NCBI GenBank assembly: GCA_964442655.1
Contig: CAYTZM010000006.1
Span: forward strand, 44,328-108,327
DNA from: GCA-002727615 sp964442655
GTDB taxonomy: Bacteria > Pseudomonadota > Alphaproteobacteria > TMED109
Reading direction: 5' to 3'
DNA length: 64,000 nucleotides
The notes under the pieces are model-generated. The model did no database searches. It was not told the DNA's origin and saw nothing but the letters and a program-made list of their open reading frames with translations. Made by a program: the position numbers and the translations under genes. Positions 17,487 to 26,957 of the stretch are shown piece by piece. Numbering within the stretch: the stretch's first letter is position 1; every line of letters starts with the position of its first letter.

Positions 17487-18869
17487 TTACAAATTTTCTA
17501 AAGAAAGATCATACTTTTGTAAATATTTTTTTAATTCATCTCTGATCAACTTTAAATTATTTTTTGAATTTGCCTCTATTCTCGCAACTAATGCTTCTTG
17601 AGTATTAGATGCACGTAATAACCACCAACCATTTTCTTTTTTTATTCTTAAGCCATCAACTTTAATTATAGTACTATCAGTTTTTTCGAGAATTTTACCT
17701 AATTCATCAATTACTAAAAACTTCTTATCATCAGAACAACTAATCTTTATTTCAGAGGAAGCATAACTTTTAGGTAAACTCTCTAAAAAATTATTTAAAG
17801 TTTGATTATTCTTTACTAATTCTAATACTCTTAAAGCTGCATATAACGCATCATCAAATCCATAATACCTATCCGAAAAAAAAATATGTCCAGACATTTC
17901 TCCAGCTAATGGAGCCGCAATCTCTTTCATTTTAGATTTAATAAAAGAATGACCTGTTTTCCACATAACAGGATTGCCTCCTAATCTTTTTATTTCTTTA
18001 AAAATACTTTCAGAAGCCTTTACATCAGCAATGACAGAGCAATTAGGATTGTTTTTCAAAACTTCCTTAGCCAAAAATGCAATTAACTGATCCCCCCACA
18101 CAATATCTCCAGTGGATGACACAACTCCTAATCTATCTCCATCTCCATCAAACGCTATTCCAAGATCAGAATTACTTTTCTTTACTAATTTTATTAATTG
18201 ATTGAGATTATCTGGATCAGTTGGATCTGGGTGATGGGAAGGAAAATTTCCATCAATTTTTTCATTTAATAATAAATGATTTCCAGGTAAATAATTTACC
18301 AATTTCTGCATGACTTTTCCTGCAGAACCATTTCCAGAATCCCAAACCACTTTAATATTCTTATTTATTACATTTATTTTTGAACATTTTAATAAAGATT
18401 CTATATATTTTTTTTCTAAATCTTTTTCTTCTACACTTCCACCTGGCGATAAAGTCCAATTTCCTTCATTAGCTCTTTTACCAATATCCGCAATATCATC
18501 ACCATAAAAAGGTACAGTTCCCTTCATTATTTTAAAACCATTATGATTAGAAGGATTATGAGAACCTGTAACCATAATAGCACCGTCTGATTTTAATAAA
18601 TTTGCTGCAAAATATAACATTGGCGACGGTCCTACACCAATATCAATAACACTAGAACCTGAATCTTTTAACCCATTAATTAAATGTTCAGCCATTTTTG
18701 GAGATGATAGCCTCCCATCTCTACAAACTATAATTTTATTATTATTTTTTAATATAGAAGAAAAAATATTTCCCAATATTTCTGCATCTTTGTAATGCAA
18801 ACTTTCTCCTACAACCCCTCTAATATCATATGCTCTAAGAATATTTTTATTAAAACTATGATTTTTCAT
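17487..18869 (-). CDS. Phosphomannomutase/phosphoglucomutase
   Basis: 460 residues from ATG 18869; a GTG at 18896 would overlap ugd by 20 bp and is less likely. The alpha-D-phosphohexomutase signatures are complete: 'RAYDIRG' near residue 12, phosphoserine S103 in 'TGSHNPSNHNG', metal loop 'DGDGDRLG' near 245, sugar-binding 'GEMSGHIFF', and phosphate-binding 'RASNTQEALVARIE' near the end. It interconverts mannose or glucose 6- and 1-phosphates. With galU and ugd upstream on the same strand it forms a UDP-glucose/UDP-glucuronate supply unit for surface polysaccharide. Confidence 0.93.
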   Translation of the reverse strand: MKNHSFNKNILRAYDIRGVVGESLHYKDAEILGNIFSSILKNNNKIIVCRDGRLSSPKMAEHLINGLKDSGSSVIDIGVGPSPMLYFAANLLKSDGAIMVTGSHNPSNHNGFKIMKGTVPFYGDDIADIGKRANEGNWTLSPGGSVEEKDLEKKYIESLLKCSKINVINKNIKVVWDSGNGSAGKVMQKLVNYLPGNHLLLNEKIDGNFPSHHPDPTDPDNLNQLIKLVKKSNSDLGIAFDGDGDRLGVVSSTGDIVWGDQLIAFLAKEVLKNNPNCSVIADVKASESIFKEIKRLGGNPVMWKTGHSFIKSKMKEIAAPLAGEMSGHIFFSDRYYGFDDALYAALRVLELVKNNQTLNNFLESLPKSYASSEIKISCSDDKKFLVIDELGKILEKTDSTIIKVDGLRIKKENGWWLLRASNTQEALVARIEANSKNNLKLIRDELKKYLQKYDLSLENL

Positions 18870-18876
18870 TTTTAGA

Positions 18877-20211
18877 TTACTCTGATCTTCCCACACTAAA
18901 ATATTTTATTTTTGCTTCATCCATATCTTGTTTATTATAGACATTACGCAAATCTATAATTACAGGGGTTTGAAGTAATTTTTTTACTTTAATCAAATCT
19001 AATGCTCTAAATTCATTCCATTCCGTAATAACTATCATTGCATTTGCATTACTAATACAATCATAAGCATTATTACACCATTCCACTCCATCAAACTCCT
19101 TTAACTTTTTTGCGTTACTCATTCCTGCTGGATCATATACCTTAATTTTTGACACTACCTTTTTAAGTTCAGAAACTATCACTAAGGAGGGAGATTCTCT
19201 CATATCATCAGTATTAGGTTTAAAAGTAAGTCCTAATATAGAAATAATTTTATTTTCTAATCCTCCTAAAGCATTTTTAATCTTCACTACCATATTTAAC
19301 TTACGAGTATCATTTACACCTATAACACTCTCAATAATCTTAGTCCTTGCATCATATTTCTTACCTATTTCTACTAACGCTCTTGTGTCTTTAGGAAAGC
19401 AAGATCCTCCAAACCCAGGACCTGGATGCAAAAACTTTGACCCTATCCTTCTGTCTAACCCTATTCCTTTTGCTACTTTTTGGACATCTGCACCAACTTT
19501 TTCACAAATATCCGACATCTCATTGATGAATGAAATTTTAGTTGCTAAGAATCCATTTGATGCATACTTTATTAATTCTGCTGTTTCTCTACCAGCAAAT
19601 AAAATAGGAGTTTCTCTTAAATTTAAAGGTCTATATAATTTTTGTAAAATATTTTTTGCAAAATTAGATTCTACTCCACAAACTACTCTATCTGGTCTCA
19701 TAAAATCTTCTATAGCGGAACCTTCCCTTAAAAATTCTGGATTAGAAGCAACATCATAATGCTTATATAATTTTAGTTCAGGTTTATATTTTGAAATATA
19801 TTTAATTATATCTTTACTAGTCCCAACAGGAACTGTGGACTTTGTAACTATTAATTTGGTATGTTTATCGTCTGATTTAATCAAATCTGTAATTTCTTTT
19901 ACTACTTCATAAACATATGACAAATCAGCTGAATTATCTTTCTTATTTGCAGGAGTTCCTACTGCAATAAATATTGCTACACTATCATTAAAAGAAGAAG
20001 ATAAATCAGTAGTAAAAGATAATCTGTTCGAAGCTATATTCTTTTTAACTAAATCTTCTAAATTTGGTTCAAAAATAGGAATTATAGCTTTCTTCAAATT
20101 TTTTATTTTCTCTTCATCTTTATCTACGCATGTAACATTAAAGCCAAACTGAGAAAAACAAGCTCCCGATACAAGGCCAACATAACCACTCCCTATTATA
20201 GTAATATTCAT
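18877..20211 (-). CDS. ugd: UDP-glucose 6-dehydrogenase
   Basis: 444 residues. The NAD-binding N-terminus 'IIGSGYVGLVSGACFSQFG' (5-23), 'VGTPANK', 'KSTVPVGT' (124-131), 'SNPEFLREG' and the catalytic C271 in 'GFGGSCFPKDTRAL' are all intact. It oxidises UDP-glucose to UDP-glucuronate in two NAD-dependent steps. It lies 10 bp downstream of galU and 7 bp upstream of the phosphohexomutase, so the three are likely one operon. Confidence 0.96.
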   Translation of the reverse strand: MNITIIGSGYVGLVSGACFSQFGFNVTCVDKDEEKIKNLKKAIIPIFEPNLEDLVKKNIASNRLSFTTDLSSSFNDSVAIFIAVGTPANKKDNSADLSYVYEVVKEITDLIKSDDKHTKLIVTKSTVPVGTSKDIIKYISKYKPELKLYKHYDVASNPEFLREGSAIEDFMRPDRVVCGVESNFAKNILQKLYRPLNLRETPILFAGRETAELIKYASNGFLATKISFINEMSDICEKVGADVQKVAKGIGLDRRIGSKFLHPGPGFGGSCFPKDTRALVEIGKKYDARTKIIESVIGVNDTRKLNMVVKIKNALGGLENKIISILGLTFKPNTDDMRESPSLVIVSELKKVVSKIKVYDPAGMSNAKKLKEFDGVEWCNNAYDCISNANAMIVITEWNEFRALDLIKVKKLLQTPVIIDLRNVYNKQDMDEAKIKYFSVGRSE

Positions 20212-20221
20212 AATATTATCC

Positions 20222-21097
20222 TTAATACTTAATATATCTTTTTAATATTTTCTTGGTATTATTTCTTAAAGATTTATTTTGCAAAGCTAGACTTATTTGA
20301 GCCTCCAATGAGCCTAAAACATTACCACAATCATATCTATTTCCTTCAAATTTACAACCTATAACCCCAGACATATTAATACTCCCTTTAATAGCATCAG
20401 TTAATTGAATTTCTCCTCCATAACCTATTTTCCTTTTTGATAATTGCTTAAATATTTCTGGCAATAAAATATATCTACCTATTACGGCTAAATTAGTAGG
20501 AGCTTCCTTAATGCTAGGTTTTTCAATCATATCATCAATAAAATAATTATTTTTTTTCTTTTCCTTATAAGATATGATTCCATATTTTGATATATTACTC
20601 TTATCTACTTCCTGAACTGCAACTATATTTTTTCTATTTTTTTTATATATGTTAACTAATTGCTTTATACATGGTGTTTTTGACCTTATTAAATCATCAG
20701 GCAAAATTACCGCAAAAGGCCCATTAATATAACTTCTTGCACACCATAGAGCATGACCTAAACCTTTAGGCTTAGACTGTTCTACTTTTAAAAAATTATT
20801 TTTTGAAAATTTATATTTTGTAATAAGTGAATATAATTTTTTATCTAAATAATTTATATTATTTTCTAATTTTTTGTTTCTTTTAAAATGGTCTAATATA
20901 CTATTCTTATTTGGAGATACTACAAAGATAAACTTTTCAATTCCTGATTGTATTGCTTCATCAACTGCATATTCAATTAATGGAATATTTAAAATTGGCA
21001 ACAATTCTTTTGGGACTGATTTTGTAACTGGTAAAAACCTCGAACCTAATCCTCCCACTGGGAAAATAGCTGTTTTAATTTCATTCAAATTTTTCAT
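20222..21097 (-). CDS. galU: UTP-glucose-1-phosphate uridylyltransferase
   Basis: 291 residues, the family's normal length. The nucleotide-binding start 'IFPVGGLGSRFLPVTKSVPK' (11-30) is the GalU signature; the second Gly replaces the more common Ala. 'PLIEYAVDEAI', 'KGLGHALWCAR', 'AVILPDDLI' and 'GGEIQLTDAI' follow. It makes UDP-glucose from UTP and glucose-1-phosphate, the substrate of the adjacent Ugd. It is 24 bp downstream of recJ. Confidence 0.95.
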   Translation of the reverse strand: MKNLNEIKTAIFPVGGLGSRFLPVTKSVPKELLPILNIPLIEYAVDEAIQSGIEKFIFVVSPNKNSILDHFKRNKKLENNINYLDKKLYSLITKYKFSKNNFLKVEQSKPKGLGHALWCARSYINGPFAVILPDDLIRSKTPCIKQLVNIYKKNRKNIVAVQEVDKSNISKYGIISYKEKKKNNYFIDDMIEKPSIKEAPTNLAVIGRYILLPEIFKQLSKRKIGYGGEIQLTDAIKGSINMSGVIGCKFEGNRYDCGNVLGSLEAQISLALQNKSLRNNTKKILKRYIKY

Positions 21098-21121
21098 AAA
21101 TTACACTCTTTATTTAATTTA

Positions 21122-22882
21122 TTATATTGCTGAATCAGAACTAATAGCATCTTCAATATGCAATTGCACTTGTTCTTTCCCATTCCATTCAGATAATTTT
21201 AATTGACCAATTAAATGCATTTTATTATTACGTAATAATTCCTTACCTAAAGAAGTTCCTACACTTCTAAAAGATATTCCATTAATTCTACTGTTACTTG
21301 TATCTGATATATCACATCTAATATGATTTTCACCTACTATTTTTGAATTATAGACTAATGCATCTTTGATAATAAATCGAGGTTCAGGATTACCAGATCC
21401 AAATGGCTCAGCAGATTTAAATTGCTTTAAAATATCTACAGTAGCACCTTTAACTGATATAGGTATATCTATCCAATATAAATCTTCAATTAAACCAATT
21501 TTATTACTAATATTATTATTAAGGTGAGTAGTTAATAATTCTACCTGACCAATATCAATAGTCAGTCCGCATGCCATTGGATGCCCCCCTCCTTGCTTTA
21601 TAATGCCCAACTGTTTTGCGGAGGTAATCAAGCTTCCTAAATCTATTCCTAAAACTGAACGACCAGACCCTTTAGATTCTTCACCATTATCAGATATAAT
21701 AATTGTAGGCTTATTAAATGACTCAACAATACGACTTGCAACTATTCCAATAACACCTACATGCCAATTTTTTCCATGAAGCACCAATATATTTAATTCC
21801 TTTTGCTTCTCCGCCATAGATCTTGCTTCATTTAAAACCTTCAATTCTATCATTTTTCTTTCTTCATTTAAATCATTTAGTCTAAATGAAATATTTTTTG
21901 CTTCATTTTCATTTTTAGTTATAAGTAATTTTGATCCTAAAAAAGATTCTCCTACTCTACCTCCTGCATTAATTCTTGGACCAATAATAAAGCCCGCGTG
22001 AAAAACTTTAGGAAAATCTTCTATTTCAGATATATCAAAAAGTGCCTTTAGACCTAAATTCTTCTTTTGGGCCATAATTTTTAATCCTTTTTCTACTATA
22101 GCTCTATTAGGACCTATTAATGGTACTACATCACAGATGGTACCTAATGCCACTAAATCCAATACACTAGAAATCTTAGGCGCATTAGATTTTGATATAT
22201 GCCCATCAGAAATTAATTGAATTTTTAATGCACCAACTAACATAAAAGCTACTCCAACTGCTGCAAGCATTCCTAATCCAGATTCATCATCTAATCTATT
22301 AGGATTTACTACTGCAGAAGCTTCAGGTAATTTTGCTTCGGGGGCATGATGATCAATAATTATCACATCCATATTCTTACTTTTAGCAAAATCAACTTCT
22401 TTGAAAGAAGTCATCCCACAATCTACTGTAATAATTAAATTAGTCCCTTTTTCATTTAATGAATTAAATGCACTAATATTAGGGCCATAACCTTCTTTCA
22501 TTCTATCAGGAATATATATAGATGCATTTAATCCAAATTCTTCAAAAGATCTATATAATAATGCAGAAGCCGTTGCACCATCCACATCATAATCACCATA
22601 AATAGTTATTATTTCTTTATTAATAAAAGCCTTAATTATTCTATTTATAGCTTTATCCATGTCTAATATAGAAAAAGGAGAGGGTATTTGTTTTTTAAGA
22701 CTAGGATTTAAATATAATTCTGCCTTGTTTATATCTACACCTCTAGAACAAATATATCTTGCTAAATAATCACTAATATTTAATTTTTGAACTAATTTAG
22801 CAGTCTTTAAGTTATCAACATCTCTTATAGCCCAACGTTTCTTACTTACTGAATATGAATATTTTTCATCAATATTATTCAA
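21122..22882 (-). CDS. recJ: Single-stranded-DNA-specific exonuclease RecJ
   Basis: 586 residues. The start is a TTG at 22882, two bases after the glpX TAG; no in-frame ATG or GTG lies before the conserved core. DHH/DHHA1 phosphoesterase motifs are present: 'YGDYDVDGATASALL' (D97, D99), 'IIDHHAPEA' (DHH at 177-179), 'NAGGRVG', and 'GGGHPMACGL' near residue 430, with a C-terminal OB-fold. It digests ssDNA 5'-3' in RecF-pathway recombination and mismatch repair. The order hom-glpX-recJ is usual in alphaproteobacteria. Confidence 0.95.
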   Translation of the reverse strand: MNNIDEKYSYSVSKKRWAIRDVDNLKTAKLVQKLNISDYLARYICSRGVDINKAELYLNPSLKKQIPSPFSILDMDKAINRIIKAFINKEIITIYGDYDVDGATASALLYRSFEEFGLNASIYIPDRMKEGYGPNISAFNSLNEKGTNLIITVDCGMTSFKEVDFAKSKNMDVIIIDHHAPEAKLPEASAVVNPNRLDDESGLGMLAAVGVAFMLVGALKIQLISDGHISKSNAPKISSVLDLVALGTICDVVPLIGPNRAIVEKGLKIMAQKKNLGLKALFDISEIEDFPKVFHAGFIIGPRINAGGRVGESFLGSKLLITKNENEAKNISFRLNDLNEERKMIELKVLNEARSMAEKQKELNILVLHGKNWHVGVIGIVASRIVESFNKPTIIISDNGEESKGSGRSVLGIDLGSLITSAKQLGIIKQGGGHPMACGLTIDIGQVELLTTHLNNNISNKIGLIEDLYWIDIPISVKGATVDILKQFKSAEPFGSGNPEPRFIIKDALVYNSKIVGENHIRCDISDTSNSRINGISFRSVGTSLGKELLRNNKMHLIGQLKLSEWNGKEQVQLHIEDAISSDSAI

Positions 22883-22884
22883 TA

Positions 22885-23874
22885 CTAGTCTTCAATAAAA
22901 ACTTTTTTTGAAAAATTATGTTCAGCAGAAATTGTTCTTACAGTCCCAGTTTTAGAACGCATAATAATTGATTGAGTACTAGCGCCAGAGCTCCATCTTC
23001 TTACTCCTTGAAGCATTGATCCATCTGTTACACCAGTAGCTGCAAACATAACCTCTCCATGTGCTAACTCATTTAGATCATATATTTTATTATATTCTGT
23101 TATGCCTAATCTATTTGCTCTACCCTTTTCATCATTATTCCTAAAAATCAATCTTCCCCACATTTGTCCTCCTATACATCTTAGCGCTGCTGCCGCTAAT
23201 ACTCCTTCTGGCGCTCCTCCACTACCTACATACATATCCACCCCCGTATCTTTATTAGCAGTAGCTATAACACCCGCTACATCTCCATCTGATATCAGCA
23301 TTATTCTTGCTCCAGCCTCTCTAGTTTTAGCTATTAACTCCTCATGTCTAGGTCTATTTAAAATACAAACTACCAAATCTGACACATCTATTTTTTTTTC
23401 TTTAGCCAAATTATTAAGATTTTCTTCTGGAGTTGCATCAATATTGACTATTTCTTTAGTTAATCCTGGTCCTATTGCTATTTTATCCATATACACATCA
23501 GGTGCATTTAAAAAACCTCCATCTTCTGCCATCGCAATAACTGCTAAAGCATTTGGTCCACCAGTTGCACATATCGTAGTTCCTTCTAAAGGGTCCAATG
23601 CTATATCTACCTTAGGTCCTTTCCCTGAACCTACTTTTTCTCCAATATACAACATTGGAGCTTCATCTCTTTCTCCTTCTCCAATGACAACAGTTCCTTC
23701 TATATCCATTCCATTTAAAGCTATTCTCATAGAATCTACAGCAGCTTGATCTGCTGCCTTCTCATCTCCTCTACCCATCCATTTAGATGCCGATAAAGCT
23801 GCTGCTTCCGTAACTCTTACTACTTCTAGCGCTAAATTACGATCTAAAATACCTGTTTCATTTCTATTATTCAT
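22885..23874 (-). CDS. glpX: Fructose-1,6-bisphosphatase, class II
   Basis: 329 residues. GlpX-type FBPase with the lithium-sensitive phosphatase motif 'DPLEGTTICATGGPNALAV' near residue 93, 'GEGERDEAPMLYIGE', 'VGSGGAPEGVLAAAALR' and 'GVRRWSSGAS'. It removes the 1-phosphate of fructose-1,6-bisphosphate in gluconeogenesis. The gene lies 14 bp after hom and two bases before the recJ start. Family assignment is clear; whether it also hydrolyses sedoheptulose-1,7-bisphosphate is unknown. Confidence 0.96.
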   Translation of the reverse strand: MNNRNETGILDRNLALEVVRVTEAAALSASKWMGRGDEKAADQAAVDSMRIALNGMDIEGTVVIGEGERDEAPMLYIGEKVGSGKGPKVDIALDPLEGTTICATGGPNALAVIAMAEDGGFLNAPDVYMDKIAIGPGLTKEIVNIDATPEENLNNLAKEKKIDVSDLVVCILNRPRHEELIAKTREAGARIMLISDGDVAGVIATANKDTGVDMYVGSGGAPEGVLAAAALRCIGGQMWGRLIFRNNDEKGRANRLGITEYNKIYDLNELAHGEVMFAATGVTDGSMLQGVRRWSSGASTQSIIMRSKTGTVRTISAEHNFSKKVFIED

Positions 23875-23888
23875 TTAAAAACTCCTAA

Positions 23889-25175
23889 CTATATTTTTTC
23901 AATTCTAATAAATTGTGGCTCACCAATATTTGTTTTTAATTTAGAAATCTTTTTTATTGCATTTATCATATCTATTTCTTTAACCATATGACTTATTGCT
24001 ACTATATACCTAAAACTTTTATTTTTACTACTATCTTGTATTACTGAATCCAGAGAAATATTAGAATTATTAAATATAGTAGTAATATTGGCTAAAACAC
24101 CTTTTAAATCTTTTACTTTAATTCTAATATAATAAGCACCATACCTATCAAAAATACTTTTATAACTACATTTTTTTAATTTAATATTTAAATTTAATAC
24201 TTCATTATGATTAATAGCAGCATTTATTATGTCTGACACTACAGAAGATGCTGTAGGATCGGCACCTGCCCCTTCTCCTATAAATGTAACCTTATTACTA
24301 AAATCTCCTTTTATAAAAATAGCATTTAATGCTCCATTTACTTTAGAAATAATTTCTTCTTTAGAAATAAGAGCGGGATGTACTCTAAAATCTAAAATAT
24401 TATTTTTACTATCAGCTAAACATAAAAGCTTAATAATATATCCTAAACGATTAGCATATTTTACATCCTCATTTGATATATTAGAAATACCCTCAATATA
24501 TATTTTACTTATATCGGGTTTTACTCCGAAAGATAACATACCAAGAATAGATAATTTGTGGGCTGAATCAGTTCCATTAACATCAAATGAAGGATCTGCT
24601 TCTGCATAACCAAGTTCTTGTGCCTTTAGCAACGAATTATTAAATGAAGAATCATTCATAGACATATCAGATAAAATATAATTTGCTGTTCCATTTAAGA
24701 TAGCTTCTATTTTAATTATGTTATTTGATATCATACCATATTTAATAGAATTTATTATTGGTATAGCTGCAGCTACAGCAGCCTCATAATAAAAGCCAAT
24801 TTTTTTATTTTTAATTTCATTAATAATTTCATACCCATGTGCTGATACAAAAGCTTTATTTGCCGTAATAACATGTTTATTATTCTTAATAGCATTTTTA
24901 ATTAAATCATATGCTATTCCATCACTACCCCCAATTAATTCAACAACAGCATCAATGTCTTCTCTTTTAGCTAAATTACAAGCATCTTTTTCCCAATGAT
25001 ATTTTTTTAAATTAATACCTCTATCTTTTAAATTCTCTTTAGCAGAAACCGCTTTAATTATAATTTTTTTTCCACTTTTCTCGTTTATCTCATCAATATT
25101 ATTTTGAATTAGTTTAATAGTTGCTGTACCTACAGTACCCAGACCTGCAACACCAATAGCAAAAGTTTCATTCAT
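23889..25175 (-). CDS. hom: Homoserine dehydrogenase
   Basis: 428 residues from ATG 25175, which follows GGA at about nine bases; a TTG four codons earlier is less likely. The Rossmann motif 'GVAGLGTVGTAT' opens the protein. Catalytic-domain signatures are 'TANKAFVSAHG', 'EAAVAAAIPIINS', 'ILNGTANYIL' and 'QELGYAEADPSFDVNGTDSAHK'. An ACT domain at the C-terminus ('YYIRIKVKDLKGVLANITTI') implies feedback control by threonine. It reduces aspartate semialdehyde to homoserine, which feeds threonine and, through MetY encoded at 30,493-31,782, methionine. Confidence 0.96.
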   Translation of the reverse strand: MNETFAIGVAGLGTVGTATIKLIQNNIDEINEKSGKKIIIKAVSAKENLKDRGINLKKYHWEKDACNLAKREDIDAVVELIGGSDGIAYDLIKNAIKNNKHVITANKAFVSAHGYEIINEIKNKKIGFYYEAAVAAAIPIINSIKYGMISNNIIKIEAILNGTANYILSDMSMNDSSFNNSLLKAQELGYAEADPSFDVNGTDSAHKLSILGMLSFGVKPDISKIYIEGISNISNEDVKYANRLGYIIKLLCLADSKNNILDFRVHPALISKEEIISKVNGALNAIFIKGDFSNKVTFIGEGAGADPTASSVVSDIINAAINHNEVLNLNIKLKKCSYKSIFDRYGAYYIRIKVKDLKGVLANITTIFNNSNISLDSVIQDSSKNKSFRYIVAISHMVKEIDMINAIKKISKLKTNIGEPQFIRIEKI

Positions 25176-25192
25176 CTTATATTCCAAAAATA

Positions 25193-26383
25193 TTAATCAT
25201 TATAAGTATCTAAAAATATTTTAACATTCTTTATAGCTTGCCTTATTCTGTGTTCATTCTCAACTAAACCAATTCTTACATAACCCTCTCCTTTAGATCC
25301 AAATCCTAACCCAGGTGCAACCGCCACTCTTCCATATTTTAACAATAGTTTAGAAAACTCTAATGATCCTATATTTTTAAATTTTTTCGGTAATTTAGCC
25401 CAAACAAACATAGTTCCACTAGGCAAACTCATGTCCCAACCTATTCTTGTAAAACCCTCCACTAATATATTTCTTCTCTTCATATAAGTATTTCTGATTT
25501 CTTCTATGCAATCTTGAGGTCCATTTAAGGCAGCAATACCCGCAACCTGCACAGGAGTAAATGCTCCATAATCTAAATATGATTTAATCTTAGTCAAAGC
25601 TTCTATTAACTTATTATTTCCTACAGCAAAACCTATTCTCCAACCTGGCATAGAATAGGTTTTACTTAAAGAAGAAAATTCGACTGCAATTTGAATTGCT
25701 TTAGGAACTTGTAAAATTGATGGGGGAGGATTTTTATCAAAATAAATCTCTGAATAAGCTATATCAGAAAGTATGTATACTCTATATTTTAAACATAAAG
25801 TTACCACTTCTTTATAGAAATCTAATGAAGCAAAACATGTAGTAGGATTATTAGGATAATTTAAAACTAATGCTTTAACATTATTTTTACTATTCGATAT
25901 GATTTTATGAAGATTAATTAAAAAGTTTTCATCTGGTTTTGAATCTATAGATGATATTGAAGCTCCTGCAATTACAAAACCATAAGGATGGATAGGATAA
26001 CTTGGATTAGGCACAACTATTTTATCACCAGTAGAAGTAATAGCAGATGCCAAATTTGCTAATCCTTCTTTTGAACCTAAAGTAACTAAAACTTGACTAT
26101 CTGGATCTAAATCAACATTAAACCTTCTGCTATAATAATTAGATTGTGCCCTTCTTAACCCTAGAATCCCTCTAGAAACAGAATATCTATGTGATTTAGG
26201 ATCTTTAATAGTTTCACATAATTTATCGACTATGTGCTGAGGTGTTGCAGAATCAGGATTTCCCATTCCAAAATCTATTATATCTTCACCTAAAGAACGT
26301 TCCTTAGCCTTCATAGTATTTACTTCCGCAAAAACATATGGTGGTAAACGATCAATTCTTTCAAAGTCGCTCTTATTACCCAT
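25193..26383 (-). CDS. PLP-dependent class I aminotransferase (AlaC-like)
   Basis: 396 residues, fold type I. Signatures: 'FGMGNPDSATPQHIV' (38-52), 'NYPNNPTT' (175-182), 'SDIAYSEIYFD', and PLP lysine K241 in 'SLSKTYSMPGWRIGF'. The protein closely resembles E. coli AlaC (YfdZ), a glutamate-pyruvate transaminase, and the alphaproteobacterial enzyme that usually precedes hom. Alternative names given to this family include LL-diaminopimelate and aspartate aminotransferase, so substrate is not certain. It lies 17 bp before hom. Confidence 0.88.
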   Translation of the reverse strand: MGNKSDFERIDRLPPYVFAEVNTMKAKERSLGEDIIDFGMGNPDSATPQHIVDKLCETIKDPKSHRYSVSRGILGLRRAQSNYYSRRFNVDLDPDSQVLVTLGSKEGLANLASAITSTGDKIVVPNPSYPIHPYGFVIAGASISSIDSKPDENFLINLHKIISNSKNNVKALVLNYPNNPTTCFASLDFYKEVVTLCLKYRVYILSDIAYSEIYFDKNPPPSILQVPKAIQIAVEFSSLSKTYSMPGWRIGFAVGNNKLIEALTKIKSYLDYGAFTPVQVAGIAALNGPQDCIEEIRNTYMKRRNILVEGFTRIGWDMSLPSGTMFVWAKLPKKFKNIGSLEFSKLLLKYGRVAVAPGLGFGSKGEGYVRIGLVENEHRIRQAIKNVKIFLDTYND

Positions 26384-26393
26384 TGACTAAATC

Positions 26394-26936
26394 CTAATTG
26401 TTATTAGCCTTAATTAATTTTACTAGCATTATACTTTCTTTACTATCACTATAATCTCGAGTTATTTTATCTTTCTCAACACCTTCAATGACAAGTCTTT
26501 CTTCAACTTTATCCAATATAATTTCTGATTCAATCTTGTTTCTATTTGATTGTAGCATTATATCAAATTTTTCATAATTTTGAGCCTTTGCAATTAATTT
26601 TATTAAATCATTATTTTGTTGACTAAAATTACTATTATTACTTTTAAAAGCTATTAAACCTACTATATTCATTTTATTTTGATCTTTTGTGATAAATTCA
26701 TAATTAGAATATTTCTCATCAAATACTAATAACGAATTTAAGGTAAAAGATGAAACTGGAGCTATAGGCTCATTATATTTCACATAAGACTCTTTAAAAG
26801 TCCAATCAATAAATTCAACAATATTTTCCTGAACAGTTTTTGTATTTACTTCTGAACAAGAGAACAAAAATAATATTAAAACAATACAAATATTAAACTT
26901 AATAAAGTATATATTAGTTAAAAAATATAAGTTCAT
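26394..26936 (-). CDS. Putative lipoprotein of unknown function
   Basis: 180 residues. An N-terminal hydrophobic stretch (residues 10-26) ends in the lipobox 'LFSC' with C27 as the probable lipidated residue. The mature part is polar and asparagine/lysine-rich with no recognised domain; it seems to be alpha/beta and includes 'SFTLNSLLVFDEKYSNYEF' and 'MNIVGLIAFKSNN'. It lies between argC and the aminotransferase on the same strand with short gaps (21 and 10 bp). Either a lineage-specific envelope protein or a highly diverged member of a known family. Confidence 0.6.
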   Translation of the reverse strand: MNLYFLTNIYFIKFNICIVLILFLFSCSEVNTKTVQENIVEFIDWTFKESYVKYNEPIAPVSSFTLNSLLVFDEKYSNYEFITKDQNKMNIVGLIAFKSNNSNFSQQNNDLIKLIAKAQNYEKFDIMLQSNRNKIESEIILDKVEERLVIEGVEKDKITRDYSDSKESIMLVKLIKANNN

Positions 26937-26957
26937 GACTTTAATTAAAAATTAATA

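Noticed and set aside
18286..18300. Palindrome GGTAAA-TAA-TTTACC, loosely like the arms of the pyrB operator
   Set aside because: Lies inside the phosphohexomutase coding sequence, arms differ from the pyrB repeat, and there is no promoter context.
19385..19759. 124-residue plus-strand open frame opposite ugd
   Set aside because: Shadow of ugd, which has complete family motifs in the opposite strand.
23102..23749. 215-residue plus-strand open frame opposite glpX
   Set aside because: Antisense shadow of the well-conserved glpX coding sequence; composition is that of a reverse-complement frame and it has no start signal.
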